Source: DASZBR01 sp033763845 | GTDB lineage: Bacteria; Pseudomonadota; Gammaproteobacteria; DASZBR01 | Direction: 5' to 3' | NCBI GenBank assembly: GCA_033763845.1 | Contig: JANRJR010000076.1 | Coordinates: forward strand, 1 to 64,000 | Length of the DNA: 64,000 nucleotides | Part shown: one piece after another, positions 53,213 to 62,903 of the stretch | How positions within the stretch are numbered: position 1 is the first letter of the stretch | Layout of the letters: every line of letters begins with the position of its first letter | The notes under the pieces: generated by a model | The model's input: only the letters and a program-made list of their open reading frames with translations | The model's database searches: none | Told to the model about the DNA's origin: nothing | Program-made: the position numbers and the translations under genes

Positions 53213-54440
53213 CAAACACCTGCCTTACTTTACTTAATGATTTTATGAAAACATCGACTTCTTCTGGCGTATTATAAAATGCGAGGGACGCACGCGATGT
53301 CGCCGGTACTTTATAAAAATGCATTAATGGCATCGTACAATGATGCCCTGTTCTGATGGCAACACCTTCTTGATCTAAAATAGTTCCGACATCATGTGCA
53401 TGGATGCTATCAAATACAAAACTGACAATGCTGGTTTTATGTTTTGCCGTACCAATAATCTTAATGTCTGAGTATTTGGCTATTTCATCAGAAATGTACT
53501 GTAACAATTGATTTTCATACGCGTGAATATTATTAAGCCCAATGGATTTAACATAATGTATGGCTGAGGCCAATCCAATGGCACCCGACACATCCGGCGT
53601 ACCAGCTTCAAATTTATGGGGTATTACATTGTAAGTGGTTTTTTCAAAAGTCACTTGTGAAATCATTTCACCACCACCCTGGTATGGCGGCATTTTTTCT
53701 AAATATTCTTTTTTACCATATAAAATTCCAATACCCGTTGGCCCGTATAATTTATGACCTGAGAAAACTAAAAAATCACAGTCTAATTTCTGCACATCTA
53801 CTGTCATGTGAGATACTGCTTGAGCGGCATCTAATAAAACTGGAATATCTTTTTCATGCGCAGATGTAATAATTTTTTCAACTGGATTAATGGTTCCCAA
53901 GGTATTAGACACATAACTTACCGCGACTAATTTAGTCTTGTTATTTAACAATTTCTCAAATTCTTCAAAAATAATTTCGCCTTGTTGATTAATCGGCGCG
54001 ACTTTTAATACAGCACCGGTTTGTTCACACAACATTTGCCATGGGACAATATTGGAATGATGCTCCATCGTAGAAATAATAATTTCATCACCCGATTTAA
54101 TATTTGCTCTACCATACGTTTGCGCAACTAAATTAATCGCCTCTGTCGTGCCACGCACAAATATAATTTCTTCACGGTGTTTAGCATTAATAAAATTTTG
54201 GACCGTATCACGGGCAGACTCAAACAACTCTGTCGCTTTTGCACTCAAGTAATGCACACCCCTATGAACATTTGAATAATTTTTTTCATAACACGAAGAA
54301 ACCGCGTCAATGACAACTTTAGGTTTTTGTGTGCTTGCTGCATTATCAAAATAAATCAATGGCTTGGCATTAACCTTTGTCTGCAAAATAGGAAAATCTT
54401 GGCGAATTTTTTGAATATCTGCTGAGCTTAATACTGGCAT
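53205..54440 (-). CDS. sufS: Cysteine desulfurase SufS
   Basis: PLP enzyme that draws sulfur from cysteine for Fe-S clusters. PLP lysine is in FSGHKLYGPTGIGILYG, and the catalytic Cys sits in RTGHHCTMPLM on a short loop, the group II pattern. YFDNAASTQKPK and HRGVHYLS are family motifs. Length 411 aa. It overlaps sufD by 13 bases and sufU by 8, so the operon is tightly coupled. SufE is absent, as expected where SufU is the partner. Confidence 0.95.
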   Translation of the reverse strand: MPVLSSADIQKIRQDFPILQTKVNAKPLIYFDNAASTQKPKVVIDAVSSCYEKNYSNVHRGVHYLSAKATELFESARDTVQNFINAKHREEIIFVRGTTEAINLVAQTYGRANIKSGDEIIISTMEHHSNIVPWQMLCEQTGAVLKVAPINQQGEIIFEEFEKLLNNKTKLVAVSYVSNTLGTINPVEKIITSAHEKDIPVLLDAAQAVSHMTVDVQKLDCDFLVFSGHKLYGPTGIGILYGKKEYLEKMPPYQGGGEMISQVTFEKTTYNVIPHKFEAGTPDVSGAIGLASAIHYVKSIGLNNIHAYENQLLQYISDEIAKYSDIKIIGTAKHKTSIVSFVFDSIHAHDVGTILDQEGVAIRTGHHCTMPLMHFYKVPATSRASLAFYNTPEEVDVFIKSLSKVRQVFDV

Positions 54441-55462
54441 AATCTCTCTCGCATTTTTTCATCCGAAATAGACTGGATAACTTTATTTCCAAACGCGTCA
54501 ATTAATAATTTACGCGCAGCGTCTTCACTGAGTCCGCGCGAACGCAAATAAAACATCGCTTCGTCATCTAATTGTCCAATCGTAGCGCCGTGTGTACATT
54601 TCACATCATCGTAATAGATTTCCAATTCGGGCTTTGTATCTACTTCGGCATCTGATGATAATAAAATAGTATGGTTTGCTTGATTCGCTTCTGAATGATG
54701 CGCATTTTCACGCACAATCACTTTGCCATTAAATACGACGCGAGATTTATCGTCTAATACACTGCGATAAAATTCGTTGCTAGTACAATGCCCAACAGCA
54801 TGATCAATAACCGTATGCTGATCCAAATGTTGGCGATGCTTAGAATAGGATAACCCATATAATTCACATCGCGCGTGTTCACCTATAAATTTCACATTAA
54901 TGTCACTGCGTGCTAATTGTGAACCCTTTGACAAGGTAAATGTTTGTGCAAACGCATTTTTATGGATATCAATATGTGTTCGACCAATATGAATAGTATT
55001 GAGATCATGAGACTGAATTTTGTAATACTGCAATTTCCCCCCATCACAGACTTGAATATCAGTCACAACATTCATGACATGAGAAACGGTTCCCTGAAAT
55101 ATTTCTATAACAGATGCTGAAACATTTTTGGCTAATTTAATGGTTATTTTCGGCTGAACCCATTGAGTGTCTTTACTTTCGTAAATGATTTCCAATGGCT
55201 GAGCAAGATTTTCGGTAATGGTAATACTATAACTCTCAGTATTGAAATATTGATTTAAATTTTCAAATACATCAGCGTTTGTCTTTAATGAGGTATTTTC
55301 TGAGGAAATCTTTATTCCAGGTTGCTGATGGTTATTAAACGCAACCGCTTTATTCGAAGAAAATAAAACGGGTTTCGTCGACAATACCGACACACTGGTA
55401 TATTTCCAGTTTTCTTCCCGTGTCGTGGGAAATCCATTTTTGAGGATTTCATCTAATGTCAT
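54428..55462 (-). CDS. sufD: Fe-S assembly protein SufD
   Basis: Beta-helix partner of SufB in the SufBC2D scaffold. The region HTVIDHAVGHCTSNEFYRSV and the C-terminal CTHGATIGQLDDEAMFYLRS motif with RGLSEDAARKLL are typical. ATG 55,462 is chosen because it overlaps the sufC stop as ATGA; an upstream in-frame GTG at 55,474 adds four residues. Length is 344 aa. Confidence 0.94.
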   Translation of the reverse strand: MTLDEILKNGFPTTREENWKYTSVSVLSTKPVLFSSNKAVAFNNHQQPGIKISSENTSLKTNADVFENLNQYFNTESYSITITENLAQPLEIIYESKDTQWVQPKITIKLAKNVSASVIEIFQGTVSHVMNVVTDIQVCDGGKLQYYKIQSHDLNTIHIGRTHIDIHKNAFAQTFTLSKGSQLARSDINVKFIGEHARCELYGLSYSKHRQHLDQHTVIDHAVGHCTSNEFYRSVLDDKSRVVFNGKVIVRENAHHSEANQANHTILLSSDAEVDTKPELEIYYDDVKCTHGATIGQLDDEAMFYLRSRGLSEDAARKLLIDAFGNKVIQSISDEKMRERLCQY

Positions 55463-56199
55463 TCTTCCACCCAACTATAACCTTTTGATTCTAATTCAAG
55501 TGCTAATTGCGCATCACCCGACAACACAATTTTACCGTCTGTTAAGACATGTACTTTATCTGGCTTAATATAATTTAATAATCGCTGATAATGCGTAATT
55601 AACAATATAGAATGATCCTTATTTCGTAGGCCATTAATACCTAATGCAATAATACGTAACGCATCAATGTCTAATCCAGAATCTGTTTCATCTAATAAAG
55701 CCAATTTAGGATCCAGCACTAACATTTGTAGGATTTCATTGCGCTTTTTCTCACCGCCTGAAAAACCTTCGTTTAATGAGCGGTAAATCATATCCTCATC
55801 CATTTCAAGTAATTTCATTTTTTCTTTGACCAGATTTAAAAAATCCATGGCATCGACTTCGGGTAACTGTCGAGATTTACGCTGTGCATTTAATGCGGTT
55901 TTAAGAAAATTAACATTACTGACACCCGGGATTTCAACCGGATATTGGAAACCTAAAAATAATCCTGCATGAGAACGCTCTTCAGGCGAAAGGTCTAAGA
56001 TATTTTTTCCCTGAAATAAAACTTCGCCTTGTGATATTTGATAACCCGAACGACCGGCTAAAATATTGGCTAATGTGCTTTTTCCTGAACCATTGGGCCC
56101 CATAATCGCGTGTACTTCACCAGGATTAATAACTAAATTAATGCCACGCAAAATTTCTTTGTTATCGACACTCGCAAAAAGATTTTTGATTTCTATCAT
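55459..56199 (-). CDS. sufC: Fe-S assembly ATPase SufC
   Basis: ABC-type ATPase of the SufBCD complex. Walker A is GPNGSGKST, the signature GFSGGEKKRNEILQ has the SufC-specific form, Walker B is LALLDETDSGLD, followed by the H-loop ITHYQRLL. The 246-aa length is typical. It follows sufB by 2 bases. Confidence 0.96.
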   Translation of the reverse strand: MIEIKNLFASVDNKEILRGINLVINPGEVHAIMGPNGSGKSTLANILAGRSGYQISQGEVLFQGKNILDLSPEERSHAGLFLGFQYPVEIPGVSNVNFLKTALNAQRKSRQLPEVDAMDFLNLVKEKMKLLEMDEDMIYRSLNEGFSGGEKKRNEILQMLVLDPKLALLDETDSGLDIDALRIIALGINGLRNKDHSILLITHYQRLLNYIKPDKVHVLTDGKIVLSGDAQLALELESKGYSWVEE

Positions 56200-56201
56200 G
56201 A

Positions 56202-57647
56202 TTAACCTACAGCCCCTTCTAAACTGATACCTAATAATTTTTGTGCTTCCACCGCAAACTCCATCGGTAACTCACGAAACACTTGTTTACAAAATCCGTT
56301 CACAATTAACGACACTGCGTCTTCTTCGGATAATCCTCGCTGCTGACAATAAAATAATTGATCTTCACCAATTTTAGAGGTCGTTGCCTCATGCTCCACT
56401 TTTGCTGTCGCATTTTTGACTTCCATATACGGAAACGTATGCGCACCGCAGTGTGAGCCCAATAATAGAGAATCACATTGCGTATAATTTCGTGCATTCT
56501 CTGCACTTTTTAATACTTTCACCAATCCGCGATAACTATTCTGTCCACGCCCTGCGGAAATACCTTTTGAGATAATGGTACTCTTGGTATTTTTTCCAAT
56601 ATGAATCATTTTCGTCCCAGTATCCGCTTGTTGGTAATTATTGGTTAATGCCACAGAATAAAATTCACCGATGCTATTATCTCCACGCAATAGCACACTG
56701 GGATATTTCCATGTAATGGCTGAACCCGTTTCGACCTGTGTCCATGAAATTTTGCTGTTTTCTTCACGGCAATCGCCACGCTTCGTGACAAAATTATAAA
56801 TCCCGCCCTTGCCTTCTTTATCACCCGGATACCAATTCTGTACGGTAGAATATTTAATATGGGCATTTTTCAACGCAACTAACTCAACCACAGCTGCATG
56901 TAATTGATTTTCATCTCGGCGTGGTGCTGTACAACCTTCTAAATAACTCACATAACTGCCTTCTTCGGCAATAATTAATGTTCTTTCAAACTGGCCCGTC
57001 ATCGCTGAATTAATTCTGAAATACGTCGACAATTCCATCGGGCATCTGACACCCTTCGGAATGTAACAAAACGATCCATCACTAAACACAGCGGAATTTA
57101 AGCAGGCATAATAATTATCCGTATGGGGAACAACCGTGCCTAAATACTCTTGAATTAATTCAGGGTGTGTTTGAACCGCTTCAGAAAAAGCACAAAAAAT
57201 AATCCCCATGCTATTTAATTTATCTTTAAATGTCGTCGCAACAGAAACACTATCAAATACCGCATCAACTGCAACACCGGCTAACATTTCTTGCTCTTTC
57301 AACGGGATACCTAATTTTTCATAGGTCTTCAATAATTCAGGATCAACTTCATCTAAACTTTTAGGACGATTTTTTAATTTGGGCGCGGAATAATAACTGA
57401 TGGCTTGAAAATCAATTTTAGGATAATGCACATGCGCCCATTCAGGTTCTGTCATCGTCAACCAGTGGCGGTATGCTTTTAGACGCCACTCCGTCATAAA
57501 TTCGGGTTCATTTTTTTTCGCTGAAATGGCACGAATGACGTCTTCATTTAATCCAGGCGGAAACGTATCCGATTCGATATCCGTCACGAAACCGTGCTGG
57601 TATTCTTGGTCCATCAGTTGATGAATCGCCTCATTTGAGGATGTCAT
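56202..57647 (-). CDS. sufB: Fe-S assembly protein SufB
   Basis: Scaffold subunit on which the cluster is built. It shows EGCTAPRRDENQLHAAVVEL, the KRGDCREENSKISWTQVETG core, and the C-terminal HEATTSKIGEDQLFYCQQRG with RGLSEEDAVSLIVNGF. The Cys and Glu ligands of the core are kept. Length 481 aa matches the family. First gene of sufB-C-D-S-U-T, with a candidate promoter at 57,677-57,682. Confidence 0.96.
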   Translation of the reverse strand: MTSSNEAIHQLMDQEYQHGFVTDIESDTFPPGLNEDVIRAISAKKNEPEFMTEWRLKAYRHWLTMTEPEWAHVHYPKIDFQAISYYSAPKLKNRPKSLDEVDPELLKTYEKLGIPLKEQEMLAGVAVDAVFDSVSVATTFKDKLNSMGIIFCAFSEAVQTHPELIQEYLGTVVPHTDNYYACLNSAVFSDGSFCYIPKGVRCPMELSTYFRINSAMTGQFERTLIIAEEGSYVSYLEGCTAPRRDENQLHAAVVELVALKNAHIKYSTVQNWYPGDKEGKGGIYNFVTKRGDCREENSKISWTQVETGSAITWKYPSVLLRGDNSIGEFYSVALTNNYQQADTGTKMIHIGKNTKSTIISKGISAGRGQNSYRGLVKVLKSAENARNYTQCDSLLLGSHCGAHTFPYMEVKNATAKVEHEATTSKIGEDQLFYCQQRGLSEEDAVSLIVNGFCKQVFRELPMEFAVEAQKLLGISLEGAVG

Positions 57648-57676
57648 AAGTGCTCTCGGTTCGTGTTAGACTGCGG

Positions 57677-57682
57677 ATTATA
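57677..57682 (-). promoter_or_regulatory. Candidate -10 element of the suf operon
   Basis: The minus strand reads TATAAT here, 30 bases before the sufB ATG, inside the 62-base gap to the divergent plsC-like gene. The -35 match (TACGTT at 17 bases) is poor, which would fit an activated promoter. No IscR-type operator could be assigned. Confidence 0.5.
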
Positions 57683-57709
57683 GCGCAATTGAAGAGAGAA
57701 ACGTAACGC

Positions 57710-58504
57710 ATGCTGGGTCTTTTGCTGTATACACTTAACCTTTTGATATCTTTCACTCTCGTGCTTATTATTCTTCCCTTTTCGCTCATGCTTCCTCCGG
57801 CAAAACGGCTACTGCTTGCCATGCCACGCGCATGGACTCAAGTAAACCGTCTGATTTTGCAGTTAACCACAAAAACCCAGCTAAATCTGCAGCTTCCCGA
57901 GGGACTAAGCACTAAAAAGTACTACCTGGTAACAGCAAATCATCAAACCTGGACAGATATTATTGTCCTATTTAATACCTTTTCAGGTCGAATCCCCCTA
58001 CTGAAGTTCTTTCTCAAGCAGCAATTACGATGGGTCCCCTTGGTAGGGCAAACCTGTTGGATCTATGGATTTCCCTTCTTATACCGAAAAGGATCGACTC
58101 AACGCGATATCGCATCGACACGAAAAGCCTGTGAGCGCTTCAAAAAAGATCCTGGCAGTTTGATGATTTTCGCAGAGGGCACGCGATTTACACCTCAAAA
58201 ACACAAAACACAACGCTCCCCCTATAAACACTTACTAAAACCCAAAGCGGGAGGCATGGCCATTGCATTGGAATGCATGGGCGACAAAATCAATACGCTA
58301 TTAGATACAACGATTATTTACCCTGAAGTGAAACCTACATTTTGGAATTTTTGCCGCGGAAAATATCAAAAAATTTCAGTCATCGTTCGCGAAATTCCCC
58401 TAACAAAAGAGTTACGCGGTGATTATGAAAAAGATTTAAATTATCGCAAACAGTTTCAGCAATTTTTAAATCAGGTCTGGGCCCAAAAAGATGAACATTT
58501 CTAA
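57710..58504 (+). CDS. 1-acyl-glycerol-3-phosphate acyltransferase-like (PlsC/YihG type)
   Basis: Membrane-bound acyltransferase of the LPLAT family that adds a fatty acid to lysophosphatidic acid or a similar lipid. The catalytic HX4D is His78-Asp83 in NHQTWTD, and block III is FAEGTRF with Glu156. An N-terminal hydrophobic segment lies at about 4-28. Length 264 aa. The closest pattern is YihG-like. It overlaps the next gene by 14 bases, so the two acyltransferases are coupled. Confidence 0.88.
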   Translation: MLGLLLYTLNLLISFTLVLIILPFSLMLPPAKRLLLAMPRAWTQVNRLILQLTTKTQLNLQLPEGLSTKKYYLVTANHQTWTDIIVLFNTFSGRIPLLKFFLKQQLRWVPLVGQTCWIYGFPFLYRKGSTQRDIASTRKACERFKKDPGSLMIFAEGTRFTPQKHKTQRSPYKHLLKPKAGGMAIALECMGDKINTLLDTTIIYPEVKPTFWNFCRGKYQKISVIVREIPLTKELRGDYEKDLNYRKQFQQFLNQVWAQKDEHF

Positions 58505-59393
58505 TTTTCTAGTATGGCTAGTCGCAGGAATATTATGGCTCATTGTCCAATTGCCTTATCGAATCCAATTATATATTGGAAAATATTTAGGGTTAATGGG
58601 TTATTATTTTGCGAAACGTGAATACCATAACGCGGATATTAATCTTCAAAAATGTTTTCCTGAGCTGGATGCGAAGACACGAAAAAAATTAATCCGAGAA
58701 AATTTCATTTCTGCAGGCCAAGGCACTCTCGAAACGTTATTAGGTTTTTGGGGCTCACCGAAACGGCTAAAAAAATTAATTCATATTAAAAATTTATCCT
58801 ATATCAAAGAAGCCTTAAAAAATAAAAATGGCGTAATTGTTTTTGGCCCGCACTTTACATCGGTACATTTCGCTGGGCGACTATTAAATCTTGAGCATCC
58901 TTTCAGCGTAATGTATTTTCCGCCTAAAAATAATGTTTTTAGAAAAATTACCGAGCGTGCATTACCTCATTGTTATGATCGCGCTATTCCCCGCGATGAT
59001 GCGCGCGCACTAATTCGAGCCTTGAAAGAAAACAAAGCGGTATTATATACACCCGATGTTGATGCAGGCCCCAAAGGGTTATTCGTGCCTTTTTTTAATA
59101 TTCTGGCTTCCACTGTTACAGCAACATCGCGTTTCGCAGCATTAACCGGCTGCGCGGTAATTGAAGTTCGCTATCATCGACGAACAGACAAAACGGGCAT
59201 TGATATTGAATTTCAGCAACCACTGGATAATTTCCCCAGCCAGGATGAATACCAAGATACACTGCACATTAATCATTTTCTAGAAAATCAAATCCGAGAA
59301 TTCCCCGAACAATATTTATGGCAATACAAACGATTCAAAACTAGGCCGAAAGGCGAAAAGGATTTTTATGCCAAATCTACATTGGTTTCGTGA
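58491..59393 (+). CDS. Lipid A late acyltransferase-like (LpxL/HtrB family) with altered catalytic motif
   Basis: LpxL and LpxM add secondary acyl chains to lipid A. Family motifs are present: PDVDAGPKGLFVPFF and the C-terminal WQYKRFKTRPKG, along with GYYFAKREYHNADINLQKCFPE and an N-terminal membrane anchor (8-22). The catalytic HX4(E/D) is altered: His121 is followed after four residues by His126 (HFTSVH) where an acid is expected. The codon is CAT, so no simple frameshift explains it. The protein is otherwise intact at 300 aa. It may use another acid, or be inactive; lipid A or a related glycolipid is the expected substrate. Confidence 0.84.
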   Translation: MNISNFLVWLVAGILWLIVQLPYRIQLYIGKYLGLMGYYFAKREYHNADINLQKCFPELDAKTRKKLIRENFISAGQGTLETLLGFWGSPKRLKKLIHIKNLSYIKEALKNKNGVIVFGPHFTSVHFAGRLLNLEHPFSVMYFPPKNNVFRKITERALPHCYDRAIPRDDARALIRALKENKAVLYTPDVDAGPKGLFVPFFNILASTVTATSRFAALTGCAVIEVRYHRRTDKTGIDIEFQQPLDNFPSQDEYQDTLHINHFLENQIREFPEQYLWQYKRFKTRPKGEKDFYAKSTLVS

Positions 59394-60696
59394 AGCTGAT
59401 TTACGCATTCGCGACAATACTTCACTTTATCACGCCAGCCAAACAGCTGATGGGCTGATTGGCATTTTTTTGATTTCGCCACAAGAATGGCAAGATTATG
59501 ATATGGCGCCTATTAGACAAAACTTTATATTGCGCCAACTGCATTTACTTCAAACAGAATTAGCTGAACTGCACATACCCTTAATAATTGAAACCATTCA
59601 CGATAAAAAAGCCATTCCTGATTTTTTATTACAATTTGCCCAAACTCATAACATCCAAAAACTATACTTCAACAACCAGTACGAATTAAACGAGCTGAGA
59701 CGAGATACCATCATCAAACAGCTCTTTGAGAAAAATAAAATTTCCGTCGAAACCTATACCGATCAAGTTATTTTTGCACCTGGCGAAGTATTAACACAGC
59801 AAAAAAAATACTTTACGGTATTTACGCCATTTAAAAACCAATTTTTAAAAAAATTATCTGGTCATACTCTTCACATCCACTCGCTTCCAAAAAAGCAATC
59901 TAATTTAATCAATATTAAAATTAATAAAATTCCAAGCACTCCTGATAATCCGTTATGGCCTGCCGGTGAAAAAGAAGCGACTTCTCGCCTCGCGACTTTT
60001 ATAAAAAACAAAATAGAAAACTATAAAATAGACAGGGATTTTCCGAGCTTAGATGGCACAAGCCAATTGTCGCCCTATTTAACCTCAGGAATAATTTCTA
60101 TTCGAACTTGCTTTAAAAAAGCCCTTGAACATTCAAATCATGAAACATGGATATCAGAATTAATCTGGCGAGAATTTTATAAGCATGTCATGAAACTTTT
60201 TCCTCGCGTGTGCATGCACAAGCCCCTCAAATTAATTACAGAAAGAATTCCGTGGGAAAATAATCTAGAACATTTTGACGCTTGGAAAAATGGCAACACT
60301 GGTATTCCTATTATTGATGCTGCTATGCGTCAACTCAATCAAACGGGCTGGATGCATAACCGTTTACGCATGATTGTTGCTATGTTTCTCACCAAAAATT
60401 TACTCATCGACTGGCGTTGGGGTGAAAAATATTTCATGCAGCATTTAATCGACGGTGATTTAGCTGCCAATAACGGTGGTTGGCAATGGGCAGCGTCAAC
60501 AGGCACTGATGCAGTTCCGTATTTCCGTGTATTTAATCCTGAATCACAAACCGAAAAATTCGATCCTGAATTGTTATTCATCAAAAAATATTGTCCTGAG
60601 GCGTTGACAAAAAATTACCGCAAACCTATAGTCGATTTGTCCGCTACACGCAATCGCGCTATTTCCGTTTACAAACGAGTATTTCAACATGCCTAG
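59368..60696 (+). CDS. phrB: Deoxyribodipyrimidine photolyase (class I)
   Basis: Light-driven repair of cyclobutane pyrimidine dimers. The N-terminal alpha/beta domain (LHWFREADLRIRDN) binds the antenna, and the C-terminal FAD domain shows LIWREFYKHVMKLFP, GNTGIPIIDAAMRQLNQTGWMHNRLRM, and DGDLAANNGGWQWAASTGTD then PYFRVFNPE. Length 442 aa. It overlaps the lpxL-like gene by 26 bases and the MFS gene by 8, and so is embedded in an operon with lipid enzymes. It is distinct from the Fe-S photolyase-like protein at 42,930-44,468. Confidence 0.93.
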   Translation: MPNLHWFREADLRIRDNTSLYHASQTADGLIGIFLISPQEWQDYDMAPIRQNFILRQLHLLQTELAELHIPLIIETIHDKKAIPDFLLQFAQTHNIQKLYFNNQYELNELRRDTIIKQLFEKNKISVETYTDQVIFAPGEVLTQQKKYFTVFTPFKNQFLKKLSGHTLHIHSLPKKQSNLINIKINKIPSTPDNPLWPAGEKEATSRLATFIKNKIENYKIDRDFPSLDGTSQLSPYLTSGIISIRTCFKKALEHSNHETWISELIWREFYKHVMKLFPRVCMHKPLKLITERIPWENNLEHFDAWKNGNTGIPIIDAAMRQLNQTGWMHNRLRMIVAMFLTKNLLIDWRWGEKYFMQHLIDGDLAANNGGWQWAASTGTDAVPYFRVFNPESQTEKFDPELLFIKKYCPEALTKNYRKPIVDLSATRNRAISVYKRVFQHA

Positions 60697-61918
60697 AACT
60701 TCACACTTTTTTGCAAAAGCATCGCCTTTATTTTTAGCTATTTTTATTGACGGGATGGGATTGGGATTATTATTCCCTATTTTAAACACATTATTTGTGG
60801 GCCCTCACAGTAATTTCTTACCGGCAGATTATTCGACACAGACACGCAATCTTTTATTTGGCTTCACGTTAAGCATATTTATGCTTGCATGGTTTTTCGG
60901 TGCCGCTTATTTAGGTGATTTATCCGATGCTGTTGGGCGAAAAAAATCATTAATGATAGCGCTATTCGGTGCTTTCTTAGGTTATTTTGTTTCAGCGGTC
61001 GCTGTGGGTTTACACAGCTTATTATTTTTAATTATAGGGCGAGTCATTGCAGGATTTACGGCGGGTAGTCAAGCGATTGCACAAGCAGCCATCATTGATA
61101 TCAGCGAACCTGATATGAAAGCACGCAACATTGGTTTAATTTTAATGTTTGCTTCATTAGGTTTTGTGTTTGGCCCCATGTGCGGTGGATTTTTCTCTAG
61201 CACAGAAATTTATTCGGGATTCACGCTATCGACGCCATTATATTTTGCTGCACTGATTTCATTACTCAATGCGGCATTATTATTCTGGCTATTCAAAGAA
61301 ACCTTTAAAACGCGTGCGAAAATGCATTTAAAATTTCACCGCGCGATTGGGATTTTTATTTCGGCTTTTCGAAATCATAAAGTCAGATATTTATCATTTG
61401 TATTTTTATTAATGTTACTCGGCTGGGGATGTTTCTATTCTTTTATATCGCTTTTTTTAACGAAACAACTTTTCTTTAGTCCTGCTCAGGTCAATATTTT
61501 TATGGTGCTGTTGGCGCTAGGTTTTTGGGCAGGATTTGGTTTTATTGTGAACTGGATTGTTCACCATCTTTCAACAAAGCAGACCATTATTTCTGCATTA
61601 TTACTTTGCGGGATCATCAGTTTTATCATCGCGTTGTCTACACAACCCTGGATAATGTGGCCTATTGCGATTTTAATCGGCATGACTGTTTCAGTCCCGT
61701 ATTCCATGATGATTGCGGTATTTTCAAATCAAGTGGATGAGAATTCTCAAGGTTGGGTGATGGGAATTACCAATGCGATTGGGTCAGGTGCCTTTGCGAT
61801 AGCGGGCTTCGGTGGCGCATGCCTTGCAAATCATTCAGCAAGCTTACCTATTTCAACTGCCGCTGTATTTTTCATATTAAGCGGATGGGCGATGATGTAT
61901 AGCAAGATTAAAGCCTAA
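60689..61918 (+). CDS. MFS transporter (12-TM, TetA-like)
   Basis: Major facilitator transporter with motif A GDLSDAVGRKKSLMI after TM2 and many hydrophobic segments; TM1 is FLAIFIDGMGLGLLFPIL. The layout FGTLSDRYGRR-type motif and IGRVIAGFTAGSQAIAQAAIID (motif C-like) resemble tetracycline/multidrug exporters, but drug specificity cannot be read. Length 409 aa. The gene starts 8 bases inside the photolyase 3' end. It is the last gene of the plus-strand cluster and is convergent with prs, 6 bases away. Confidence 0.9.
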   Translation: MPRTSHFFAKASPLFLAIFIDGMGLGLLFPILNTLFVGPHSNFLPADYSTQTRNLLFGFTLSIFMLAWFFGAAYLGDLSDAVGRKKSLMIALFGAFLGYFVSAVAVGLHSLLFLIIGRVIAGFTAGSQAIAQAAIIDISEPDMKARNIGLILMFASLGFVFGPMCGGFFSSTEIYSGFTLSTPLYFAALISLLNAALLFWLFKETFKTRAKMHLKFHRAIGIFISAFRNHKVRYLSFVFLLMLLGWGCFYSFISLFLTKQLFFSPAQVNIFMVLLALGFWAGFGFIVNWIVHHLSTKQTIISALLLCGIISFIIALSTQPWIMWPIAILIGMTVSVPYSMMIAVFSNQVDENSQGWVMGITNAIGSGAFAIAGFGGACLANHSASLPISTAAVFFILSGWAMMYSKIKA

Positions 61919-61924
61919 TAATTA

Positions 61925-62872
61925 TTACTCCAAAAACATAGAACTCACAGATTCTTCTTCATTAACTCGACGAATAATCTGCGCTAACATTTCGCCAATG
62001 GTTAATTGACGAATTTTTTTGGATTTTTTCGCAGCGGCAGATAACGGAATCGTATCTGTCACAACAACTTCATCTAATTCTGATTCTTCTATATTTTTTA
62101 TGGCATCACCTGACAAAACGGCATGTGTACAATAGGCTTTTACTGAACTTGCACCTTCTTTTTTCAATACTTTTGCAGCGGCGCATAATGTTCCTGCCGT
62201 ATCCACAATATCATCCATTAATAAACACGTTCGGTCTTTTACATCACCAATGATATTCATGACTTCAGCATGATTAGCACGCGGACGACGTTTATCAATG
62301 ATCGCTAAATCCGCTTCGTTTAATAATTTTGCAATGGCACGCGCACGAACCACACCACCCACATCCGGTGATACCACAATTAAATTTTTATATTTGCGTT
62401 GACGAATATCGGCGAGCATTGAAGATGTTGCATAAACGTTGTCAACGGGAATATAGAAAAATCCTTGAACCTGATCCGCATGTAAATCAACCGTTAATAA
62501 TCGATTAATGCCCACTTTAGACATCATGTCTGCAACGACTTTTGCCGTAATGGGAACACGCGCAGAACGTACACGTCGGTCTTGTCTTGCATAACCAAAA
62601 TACGGAACCACTGCAGTAATTCTTGCGGCCGACGCACGACGTAATGCATCCGCCATAATAATTAATTCCATTAAATGATCATTAGTCGGTGCACACGTAG
62701 GTTGAATAATAAAAACATCGCGACCACGAACATTTTCCAAAATTTCTACCATCGTTTCGCCATCACTGAAACGACTTACTGTTGCTTTTCCTAAAGGGAT
62801 TTTTAAAAACTCAGCGACTTTCTCTGCTAAAGGCAAATTCGCATTACCACTAAAGATCATCATGTTGGACAC
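61925..62872 (-). CDS. prs: Ribose-phosphate pyrophosphokinase
   Basis: Makes PRPP from ribose-5-phosphate and ATP for nucleotide, His and Trp synthesis. Motifs: FSGNANLPLAEKVAEFL, YFGYARQDRR (flexible loop Arg), the Mg2+ site VDLHADQ, and the PRPP loop CLLMDDIVDTAGTL. Length 315 aa is exact for the family. It follows tRNA-Gln and lolB on the minus strand. Confidence 0.97.
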   Translation of the reverse strand: MSNMMIFSGNANLPLAEKVAEFLKIPLGKATVSRFSDGETMVEILENVRGRDVFIIQPTCAPTNDHLMELIIMADALRRASAARITAVVPYFGYARQDRRVRSARVPITAKVVADMMSKVGINRLLTVDLHADQVQGFFYIPVDNVYATSSMLADIRQRKYKNLIVVSPDVGGVVRARAIAKLLNEADLAIIDKRRPRANHAEVMNIIGDVKDRTCLLMDDIVDTAGTLCAAAKVLKKEGASSVKAYCTHAVLSGDAIKNIEESELDEVVVTDTIPLSAAAKKSKKIRQLTIGEMLAQIIRRVNEEESVSSMFLE

Positions 62873-62903
62873 AGTAAGTTCCTAAGCAAAGCATAAGAAT
62901 CAA

